Shown here: positions 7,915 through 15,201 of the stretch, piece after piece
Numbering within the stretch: the stretch's first letter is position 1
Layout: each line of letters starts with the position of its first letter
NCBI GenBank assembly: GCA_002343715.1
Contig: DDSA01000268.1
Span: 1 to 36,098 of the forward strand
From: Phycisphaerales bacterium UBA2402
GTDB lineage: Bacteria; Planctomycetota; Phycisphaerae; Phycisphaerales; UBA1924
Reading direction: 5' to 3'
DNA length: 36,098 nucleotides
Made by a program: the position numbers and the translations under genes
The notes under the pieces: model-generated
The model's input: only the letters and a program-made list of their open reading frames with translations
What the model was told of the DNA's origin: nothing
Database searches by the model: none

Positions 7915-9290
7915 TCCATGGACATGCCGACGCTGCTGACCAGGCTCTGCCCCTGCTGGTCCATCGCGGCGGCGTAGTTGTAGATGTGGACCTTCGCGGG
8001 CTGCACGATCTTGAACGCGGCGGTGAGGTTGCCGATGCTGCACCAGCGTGTGGGGTTCTGCTGCCAGGCCATGCTGGCGATGAGTTCATCGGCCTTGCCC
8101 TCGGCGAGCAGCTGGATCATCTCGCGGTCGTGCTGGAAGGTCTTGTTGCGGAACTCCTCGGCGGGGCCGCCGTCGCCGGCGACGGGTGATTGATCACCGA
8201 ACTGCGGGCCTACGTGCGAGAGGTCCGCCGACGAGACCACGAGCGTCTTGCCCGGCAACTCGGCGAGCACGTCTTTCATGGCGGTGACGAACGGATCGAA
8301 CGCGACCCCCTTGCCGTCGTACGACTCGCCGTTGTTCACGCTCGGATCGTGGACCAGGGCGCCGAAGACCAGCGGGTACTTTCCAGCCTCATCCTGGCCC
8401 AGGCAGTGCTGGATCCATGGAATCTGGAGTTCGATGGAGTGTTCCCGCTCGTGATCGAAGCGGTGGGCGAAGAGTTTTTCGGATTGATCCGGCCCCAGGC
8501 GCTTGCGCAGTGCCGCGATGAGGTGCATGTCCGCCTCGCAGGTGCCCAGCGGGGTGGAATACCCCTTGTCGCACCCGCAGATGCCGGTGGACTCGCCGAA
8601 GTGATTGGTGCCGAGGATGACGACTCGGTCGGGCCGGTCGGCGACGCGCAGCCGGCCCCAGACACTGCTGTAGTTGATCCAGCCTCGCTGATAATCGACG
8701 TGCGGCACCACGATGGCTTTGGGGAGCGTGTCGAGGCTGGGGTTGGGGGCGTCTTTGAGTGAAGCGGCGATCCACTCGTCGAAGACTTCGCGCAGCCGGG
8801 TTGAGCCGAGTTCGGCTTTCTCCTCGTCGCTCATCTCCACGGGCTTGTCCTGCTCCTCGGGCGGACGCTTGGAGCGCACGGTGTGCTCGGCCAGGGCGTC
8901 GGCGAACGCCGCGGTGGAGGCCGGGGGCAGCACGGGGCTGCTGTCAAAGTCGCTCCGCATCTTGGTGAGCATGGCTTCGAAACGCGGCCCGAAGAGCAGG
9001 CCCGCATCGTCGAGCTGCGCGACCAGCGCCTCCAGCGGTTCGCGCGTCAGGCCCTTGCCGATCGCCCGCACGATGTCGTCGATCGACTTCTGCCCGTCCA
9101 TGAGGGGTAGAACGACCTGAAAGGCGGGCGAGGTGAAGACGGCCTTGTCGGAAATCTGGCGGGCATCGGCCAGCCCCAGCGCGACCTGGTTCCCGAACTG
9201 GGCCTGAAATCCGCGGACCTGACGAAGGCGGGGTCGCTGCTGGTGCGGCGCGTTTGGATCAAAGACGGGAGGGGTCGGCTGAACACTCAT
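7911..9290 (-). CDS. MEMO-family protein (AmmeMemoRadiSam system B-like) with an extra N-terminal domain
   Basis: This encodes 459 residues from the ATG at 9290. Residues ~190-455 match the MEMO fold, related to class III nonheme-iron dioxygenases: IVVPHVDYQRGWINYSSVWG, VVILGTNHFGE, RFDHEREHSIELQIPWIQH and VVSSADLSHVGPQFGD contain the conserved histidines and the Asp/Ser-rich metal-site surroundings. The first ~120 residues (FGNQVALGLADARQISDKAVF and LMDGQKSIDDIVRAIGKG) are not part of the basic ~280-residue MEMO core; they resemble a small PqqD-like or winged-helix domain. No AMMECR1 or radical SAM partner is nearby; only the coupled small membrane protein follows. The biochemical role of bacterial MEMO proteins is not established, so function is left open. 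Confidence 0.8.
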   Translation of the reverse strand: MSVQPTPPVFDPNAPHQQRPRLRQVRGFQAQFGNQVALGLADARQISDKAVFTSPAFQVVLPLMDGQKSIDDIVRAIGKGLTREPLEALVAQLDDAGLLFGPRFEAMLTKMRSDFDSSPVLPPASTAAFADALAEHTVRSKRPPEEQDKPVEMSDEEKAELGSTRLREVFDEWIAASLKDAPNPSLDTLPKAIVVPHVDYQRGWINYSSVWGRLRVADRPDRVVILGTNHFGESTGICGCDKGYSTPLGTCEADMHLIAALRKRLGPDQSEKLFAHRFDHEREHSIELQIPWIQHCLGQDEAGKYPLVFGALVHDPSVNNGESYDGKGVAFDPFVTAMKDVLAELPGKTLVVSSADLSHVGPQFGDQSPVAGDGGPAEEFRNKTFQHDREMIQLLAEGKADELIASMAWQQNPTRWCSIGNLTAAFKIVQPAKVHIYNYAAAMDQQGQSLVSSVGMSME

Positions 9291-9554
9291 GCAGAAAGGG
9301 TAGGGAGCGTGTGCATCGGGTGAACCTACCTTCCGGCCGTGAACCCGTGCGTGTGCGCACCGGGAAAGGTGCGAGCGATCCCAGGGCCTGCTCGCAACAG
9401 CAACCGCCCATCGCACGATCCCGGGAGCCTCGAGATCGGGATCATATTTCGTTCGGGCGATTCCTCTTTCACGGATCCCGCTCCTACCCTTGACTTCGCA
9501 CGCACAACCCCCGCCATCGCGTGTGGCGGATCGACCAATTTGGAGTCATGCACC

Positions 9555-10988
9555 ATGGCATTCTACCGCTCACTTCCCGGCCTCCTGGTGGCGGCGGCGC
9601 TGTTCATGCCGGTCGCCACGCACGCCGCACAGCCCGTGGCGGCGCCCGCCGCTACGGCCCCGGCCCCCTACCGCGCTGTGACAACCGAGAAGGCCACGCT
9701 GCGATGCGGCGAAGGCGAGTTTTTCTACAAGGTCGGCGAGGTCGCCGCCGGAGTGACGCTGCTGGTTGATGGCGAGTCCGGGGCCTGGGCACGAGTCGCG
9801 TACCCCCAGGGTGTGAACGGGTATGTCAAAGCGGAAGAGGTCGATGTGCAGGGTGGAACAGCTCGATTGACCAGGCCGAGCCGACTGCTCGCAACGAATA
9901 TCGCCGCCCCGCAGAGCAGCTGGAAAGTGCTCCTCCCCGCGCCGCTCCCCGAGGGCACCACGCTGAAAGTAGTGGGTTCCCAGCGAGACGGCAATGATGG
10001 GCCGATCATCGGCCACTACGTGGTGGCCCCGGAAACAGCGAGGGCCTTTGTCGAATCTCGCGTTCTCCGAAAGCAGAACGAGGTCGCTGCGGTCACGGAC
10101 GCCAAGGTTCCTGCCCCAGCCGCCGATGCCCCCAAAGCCGAGACTCTGAAGCCCGCGGCCGAATCACCTGTCGCGACCCCGCCGGTGGACCTGACCGAAC
10201 CGATGGTGAAGCCGGCGGAGGCCGCTCCGGTCACGATCAACCAGACCCCATCACCCAACTCCGTGACACCCGCCGCCGCCGCGGCATCGGGCGCTCCCGC
10301 TGTGGTCGAGCCGGTCCGGGTGGTCGGAGACTGGGCGACTCTCGACCGCACCTTCAAGAATGTCTGGAAGCAGCCCGTGATGGAGGCGGAACTCGATGAA
10401 CTCATGGCCGAGCATGAACGGGCGCTGGACAAGGCCGACCCGAAGGATGATCGCCTGCGGACGCAGATCCAACGCCGCATCGATGCCATCGCGCTCCGCA
10501 TACAACTGCGCAACACCCTGCGTCAACAGGCCGAAGCGCGTGCCGCGCTCGACAGCGGCCGCAGCGCTGTGGACGAGCAACTGGCGATCGCCGAGCGCGC
10601 ACGTGTGTACACGATCGTGGGCCAGTTGCAGCCCAGCACGGTCTACGACGGCCAGAAACTCCCCCTTATGTACCGCATCGTCTCGATCGGATCGCCGGCC
10701 TCGAAGACCCTGGGGTATCTGAAGGACGATCCGCAGTTCCAACTCAAGGGCCGCATCGGTGCGGTGTTGGGCGTGATCGGCGAACCGCAACTCGATCGTT
10801 CGCTCATGCTCAATGTCATCACCCCCGTGCGGATCGATACGCTCCGCCCTGCGGGCGAAACCGGCGATATACGCACGCCCCTACCCGCACAGCCCTCGGC
10901 GCCGGCACAGCCCGATGGGCGGTCATCGTCTTCTCAGTCCGCGCCGCCGGACGAAGCTCCGGGTATGTTCACGCTCATACCTTGCTGA
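9555..10988 (+). CDS. Secreted protein with bacterial SH3-like domain
   Basis: This encodes 477 residues. The ATG at 9555 opens a signal peptide (SLPGLLVAAALFMPVATHAA). Residues ~40-90 (TTEKATLRCGEGEFFYKVGEVAAGVTLLVDGESGAWARVAYP) form a bacterial SH3 module, of the kind that binds peptidoglycan peptides. A second beta segment extends to about residue 170. A long Ala/Pro-rich linker (~residues 175-260) follows, then a charged helical region (ELDELMAEHERALDKADPKDDRLRTQIQRRIDAIALRIQLRNTLRQQAEARA) likely to be coiled coil. A second SH3-like fold near the end (ARVYTIVGQLQPSTVYDG, GRIGAVLGVIG) is possible. It is probably an envelope protein. It is divergent from the MEMO gene; the shared 264-base spacer shows no convincing promoter. 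It ends 33 bases before the photolyase. Confidence 0.75.
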   Translation: MAFYRSLPGLLVAAALFMPVATHAAQPVAAPAATAPAPYRAVTTEKATLRCGEGEFFYKVGEVAAGVTLLVDGESGAWARVAYPQGVNGYVKAEEVDVQGGTARLTRPSRLLATNIAAPQSSWKVLLPAPLPEGTTLKVVGSQRDGNDGPIIGHYVVAPETARAFVESRVLRKQNEVAAVTDAKVPAPAADAPKAETLKPAAESPVATPPVDLTEPMVKPAEAAPVTINQTPSPNSVTPAAAAASGAPAVVEPVRVVGDWATLDRTFKNVWKQPVMEAELDELMAEHERALDKADPKDDRLRTQIQRRIDAIALRIQLRNTLRQQAEARAALDSGRSAVDEQLAIAERARVYTIVGQLQPSTVYDGQKLPLMYRIVSIGSPASKTLGYLKDDPQFQLKGRIGAVLGVIGEPQLDRSLMLNVITPVRIDTLRPAGETGDIRTPLPAQPSAPAQPDGRSSSSQSAPPDEAPGMFTLIPC

Positions 10989-11021
10989 ATCTTCCGGGCG
11001 CGGCGGACGAACCTGCTGAGC

Positions 11022-12461
11022 ATGCGTGCCCTCGTCTGGTACAGGTCCGACCTCCGCACCGCGGACAACACCGCGCTCCACCACGCCTGCCGCGCCGCGG
11101 ACGAGGGCGTGGTGGCACTCTTCGTGATTTCTCCCGGGGAGTGGGAGGCGCACGACCTGGCCCCCTGCCGGGTGGATTTCATGCTCCGCACCCTGCAGGA
11201 ACTCTCGGCCGGCCTGGCGGCGCTGAACATCCCGCTGCTCATCGAGGAGGCGGCCCTGCCCGGCGACGTGCCCGGCGTGGTGGCGCGTGCGGCGGCGAGG
11301 CACGGCTGCGGCGCGGTCTATGCCAATCGTGAGTATGAAGTAAACGAGCGGCGTCGTGATGCCGCGGTCTCGTTACTGCTCGCGGCGGACGGGCGCGCGG
11401 TGCACCTGTTCACCGATCAGATCGCCATCGAGCCGGGCGAGGTGAGAACGGGCGAGGGGCGGTTCTTCACGGTCTTTACACCCTTCAAGCGGGCGTGGAT
11501 CACACATCTTCTTGAGACCCGCGGCGGCGTGAGGGTGCTGCCCGCTCCGAACAAGCAAAACAACACCGGATGCACCCCCGCGCAGGTTCCCGGTTTCGTG
11601 CCGGGCTTTGTCTCTCCGATCCCGGCGGAGCGCTGGCCCGCCGGGGAACGGCACGCGCAACAGCGACTTCGTGCGTTCATCGCCGAGCGCGGGCGTGCCT
11701 ACAAGCAGTCGCGGGACTTTCCCGGTGAACCCGGCACGAGCCAACTCTCCCCGTACTTGGCGGTGGGAGCGATCTCGCCGCGTCAGTGCTTCGCCGCGGC
11801 GGCGGAGGCCAACGGCGACTCCCCCGATCCGTACCGGCTCGGGAATGAGGGGCTGCTCTGCTGGATCTCGGAACTGATCTGGCGTGAGTTCTACGTTCAC
11901 ATCCTCGCCGGTTTCCCGCGGGTGTGCATGAACCGGCCGTTTCAACCCCGTACGGAGCGGATCCGGTGGTCCGACAATCGCGATCATCTCGAAGCGTGGA
12001 AGCGTGGGAGAACAGGCGTACCGATCGTGGATGCCGCGATGCAACAACTTCTGACGACCGGCTGGATGCACAACCGCCTGCGCATGATCTCGGCGATGTT
12101 CCTGACCAAGAACCTGTTCATCGACTGGCGCGAAGGAGAGCGGTTCTTCATGAGGCACCTGGTGGATGGTTTTTTCGCCAGCAACAACGGCGGATGGCAG
12201 TGGTCGGCCTCGACGGGGACTGATGCGGCCCCGTATTTTCGCATTTTCAATCCGGTGAGCCAGAGCCGCAGGTTCGATGCGAGCGGAACGTTCATTCGCG
12301 GACATATCCCCGCGTTGGCCGGTCTTGATGATGAGTCGATCCACGCGCCTTGGGAACTTTCTCCGCTCGCGCGTGCTCGGCTGACATATCCCGAACCCCT
12401 GGTTGACCTGTCCCGTTCACGTGCGGCGGCGATCGAGGCATTTGCGGCGATTCGGGACTAG
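11022..12461 (+). CDS. phrB: Deoxyribodipyrimidine photolyase (class I CPD photolyase)
   Basis: This encodes 479 residues, the normal length. The N-terminal Rossmann-like antenna domain starts ALVWYRSDLRTADNTAL and contains the YANREYEVNE segment typical of class I enzymes. The C-terminal FAD domain carries the diagnostic strings ISELIWREFYVHIL, PIVDAAMQQLLTTGWMHNR, MFLTKNL, IDWREGERFF, NNGGWQWSASTGTDAAPYF and RIFNPVSQSRRFD, which include FAD contacts and the electron-transfer tryptophans. It repairs UV-induced cyclobutane pyrimidine dimers using blue light. The antenna cofactor (MTHF or 8-HDF) cannot be decided from sequence by eye. The ATG at 11022 is 33 bases after the SH3-protein gene, so cotranscription is possible. 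Confidence 0.95.
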   Translation: MRALVWYRSDLRTADNTALHHACRAADEGVVALFVISPGEWEAHDLAPCRVDFMLRTLQELSAGLAALNIPLLIEEAALPGDVPGVVARAAARHGCGAVYANREYEVNERRRDAAVSLLLAADGRAVHLFTDQIAIEPGEVRTGEGRFFTVFTPFKRAWITHLLETRGGVRVLPAPNKQNNTGCTPAQVPGFVPGFVSPIPAERWPAGERHAQQRLRAFIAERGRAYKQSRDFPGEPGTSQLSPYLAVGAISPRQCFAAAAEANGDSPDPYRLGNEGLLCWISELIWREFYVHILAGFPRVCMNRPFQPRTERIRWSDNRDHLEAWKRGRTGVPIVDAAMQQLLTTGWMHNRLRMISAMFLTKNLFIDWREGERFFMRHLVDGFFASNNGGWQWSASTGTDAAPYFRIFNPVSQSRRFDASGTFIRGHIPALAGLDDESIHAPWELSPLARARLTYPEPLVDLSRSRAAAIEAFAAIRD

Positions 12462-12552
12462 TTCGTACGCGTTTCGCTAATTTCGCGCTTCGGTCGTTAT
12501 TCTTAGCGCAACGTTTGGTTTAGAACTCGTAAAGCAGTGACTATTCTTTAAA

Positions 12553-15201
12553 ATGCGATCGCTGAATTTCCAGCATCGTTGCGTCGATGACCTCGCCCGC
12601 GCTGTAAAGCGGCGCTTTGATGATCTGGCGGAAGCCGTCGACGCACTGGTCGAGGCATCCGCCACGGATGCAGGCAGCGTGCACCGACTCCGCGTTGCGT
12701 CACGGCGGGCGTTGGCAGCGCTGGCGCTGTGCAAGGGCGTCGGAGTCGTGCGTGACATTCGTGGAACGCGTCGTCGATTGCGTCCGATCCGGCGTGCCGC
12801 GGGTGTTGTTCGTGACTGCGATATCCATCGTGAAGTACTCCGGGGGCTTCAAGGCCGACCCGGCGAGCCCGCGGGCGTGGCCGAGGCCATCGCCGCGATC
12901 GAGAACGAGCGGGCCGGGGCGGTGGATGAACTCCTGTCGCTCCTCCGGACTTACCGCTCTGGTAATGCCCGGCGGGATGGTCGGCGGGTACGGCAGGCTC
13001 TTCGAGATGCACCGATGAGCCCGGAGCGGCCTCCGGAAAGCACTGAAACTGAAGAGGCTCTTGAAGCAGCGGCCGCGGCGGAGTTGTCAGACCCCGACCG
13101 TCTTCACGACCTGCGACTGCGCATCAAGTCTCTCCGGTATCGGCGAGAGATCGAAGCGGGCGGAGATCGTGCCGCGAGGGCACGCATCGAGCAATCACTG
13201 CTCGCCAAGGCCCAGGCGCGTCTGGGAGAGGTGAACGACATCGCCACCCTCGTGACCAGGCTTCGGGCACTCGCCGCCGCCCCGGAAGCTCCTGTCGCGA
13301 TCCTGAGTCTGCGGGACAAGTTCGAGTCGGTCCTTGCATCTCGCTGCGTCGCCGCGGCGGGCTGGTGGCGCGAAACACTCGCGGCACGACCGCCGGGCCA
13401 AAGCCTCGCCGACTTTCTTTGTCGCCCGGTGACCGATCCCGCGGAGACTTGTCGCCCCGTGGCACAGGATCAGGTCGGCGGGACGGTTTCACCGCCTGGT
13501 TCCGTCAACGGATGGGTGGAGATCACCCGTGAAACACGGCAGTCGAACCTCTGGACCGCGGGCATGCGGGCGGCGGTGATCGATGTGGGGAGCAACAGCA
13601 TCCGTTTTCTCGCGGCTGAGATGATCGACGACCGCTCGTGGCGTGTCCTGGCCGAGGAGCGTGCGATGACGCGCTTGGTCCACGGATTGGCACGAGAGGG
13701 ACGTCTGGCAACCGATGCCATGGCGAGGTCGGTCGAGGCCGTGGCGCGTTTCGCGGCCTTGGCGGAGCGCTTCGGAGCGGGCCCCGCGCGCGCCTTCGCC
13801 ACCGCCGCGGTGCGGGAGGCACGAAACGGGCGAGACTTTGTGTCCCTCGTCGCGGAGCGTACCGGGCTGAAACTCGAAGTCATTTCCGCCGGAGAGGAAG
13901 GGCGGTTGACTTTCCGCAGCGTCGCCCGCGCGCACGATCTGTCTCAGGGAACCGCCGCCGTCGTTGATATGGGCGGTGGGAGCATGGAAGTCGTCTTCAG
14001 CGACGGCGGCGTCATCACGCGGAACAGGTCCATGCCCTTGGGTGCGTTGCGCGTGACCGAGCAGTTCGGCGGTGCCGAGTCGTGCAGCGGAAAGTCGTTC
14101 CGTGCCATGCGCCGATACATCGAGCGGACCATCTCGCGGCGCGTGCCGCGCCCCGACACTCCCCCGTCGGTCATGGCTGGATGCGGCGGGACCTTCACCA
14201 CGATCCTGACACTGGCCGCCGCGGCGAGAGGGCTGCTGGTGGACCGTGGCAGCCCTGAACTCCTGACGCTGGGGCCGGTGAGCCGCGAACAGATCCGATC
14301 GTTGATCCGGCGGTTGCGCGGGATGACGCTCGAAGAGCGGCTGCGGGTGCCGGGCCTTCCCAGCGACCGATCGGACATCGTGATCGCCGGGCTGGTCGGG
14401 GTCGAGCGACTGATGAAGCACCTCGGGTGTTCGCAGGTCGTGATCCACCCGGGCGGAGTGCGCGAGGGGCTGCTGTTGCGCGTCGTGGAGGAACGGCTCG
14501 CGTCGAACTTCCGCGGCGTGGAGTGCACCGATGCGCGCATCGTGTCCGAGGCGCGCGACCTCGCGCAGCGATGCAGGTATCCCAAAGCCCATAGCGAGCA
14601 CGTCGCGCTCCTCGCGGGCAAGATCTTCGATCAGTGTGTCGATGCCCCGGAAGGGCACGCGCCCGGCACACAATCAGCGGGCATCCTGCCGGGGCTTGGA
14701 TCGCTGCCGCACGAGCGTGCGCTGCTGTTCGCCGCGGCGATTCTTCACGATGTCGGAACGCTCGTGGAGTATCGAAGGCATCACCGCCACAGCGCCAGGA
14801 TCATCCGGCATGAGGGGATTCCTTCCTGCACGCCGCGCCAGGTGGAGCTGATCGCGCAGATCGCCCGGTACCACCGCCGCGCTTCGCCCGGTGAGCGCCA
14901 TCCACGCTTCGCGGCGCTCACGCCCGAGGAGCAAAGCCTGGTCCGGAGGCTGGCCGCGATACTGCGCCTGGCCGACGGTCTCGATCGACCACATTCGCAG
15001 ACGGTGCACGAGGTGCGGGTGTCTTTGGGAAAGGACTGCGCGCGGATCGAGATCGAGGGCACGGGCGACCTCCGCGCCGAGATGGGCGGTGCGCTCCGCA
15101 AGATCACCCTGTTGGAACGCACCCTCGGGGTTCCCGTCGCGGTGATGATGCGTTCAATCCGTCGAGAGCCGCACCGCGGCGTCGATGAACCCCAGGTGTG
15201 A
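12553..15201 (+). CDS. CHAD domain - Ppx/GppA phosphatase fusion
   Basis: This encodes 882 residues, far longer than a stand-alone Ppx/GppA (about 300-510). Residues 1-~290 are a CHAD domain: VHRLRVASRRALAALAL (His44 with spaced Arg) and RLHDLRLRIKSLRY are the two basic helix motifs that bind polyphosphate in this family. From ~339 the ASKHA-fold phosphatase begins (AAVIDVGSNSIRFLAAE, VVDMGGGSMEVVF, ACGGTFTTIL-type motif). The C-terminal ~230 residues hold an HD-like helical domain with ILHDVG near residue 731 and HRHSARIIRH, as in full-length PPX proteins. It probably hydrolyses inorganic polyphosphate, with (p)ppGpp hydrolysis an alternative. An AT-rich 91-base leader precedes the ATG. The 3' end overlaps the convergent OtsB-GH15 gene by 48 bases. 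Confidence 0.9.
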   Translation: MRSLNFQHRCVDDLARAVKRRFDDLAEAVDALVEASATDAGSVHRLRVASRRALAALALCKGVGVVRDIRGTRRRLRPIRRAAGVVRDCDIHREVLRGLQGRPGEPAGVAEAIAAIENERAGAVDELLSLLRTYRSGNARRDGRRVRQALRDAPMSPERPPESTETEEALEAAAAAELSDPDRLHDLRLRIKSLRYRREIEAGGDRAARARIEQSLLAKAQARLGEVNDIATLVTRLRALAAAPEAPVAILSLRDKFESVLASRCVAAAGWWRETLAARPPGQSLADFLCRPVTDPAETCRPVAQDQVGGTVSPPGSVNGWVEITRETRQSNLWTAGMRAAVIDVGSNSIRFLAAEMIDDRSWRVLAEERAMTRLVHGLAREGRLATDAMARSVEAVARFAALAERFGAGPARAFATAAVREARNGRDFVSLVAERTGLKLEVISAGEEGRLTFRSVARAHDLSQGTAAVVDMGGGSMEVVFSDGGVITRNRSMPLGALRVTEQFGGAESCSGKSFRAMRRYIERTISRRVPRPDTPPSVMAGCGGTFTTILTLAAAARGLLVDRGSPELLTLGPVSREQIRSLIRRLRGMTLEERLRVPGLPSDRSDIVIAGLVGVERLMKHLGCSQVVIHPGGVREGLLLRVVEERLASNFRGVECTDARIVSEARDLAQRCRYPKAHSEHVALLAGKIFDQCVDAPEGHAPGTQSAGILPGLGSLPHERALLFAAAILHDVGTLVEYRRHHRHSARIIRHEGIPSCTPRQVELIAQIARYHRRASPGERHPRFAALTPEEQSLVRRLAAILRLADGLDRPHSQTVHEVRVSLGKDCARIEIEGTGDLRAEMGGALRKITLLERTLGVPVAVMMRSIRREPHRGVDEPQV

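Noticed and set aside
9291..9554. TTGACT near 9490 as a promoter -35 for the SH3 protein
   Set aside because: No acceptable -10 hexamer lies 16-18 bases downstream.
13489..14673. 394-codon minus-strand open frame within the CHAD-Ppx gene
   Set aside because: It is a high-GC shadow frame with His/Arg/Gln-rich composition and no motifs; the opposite strand has a clear Ppx/GppA protein.
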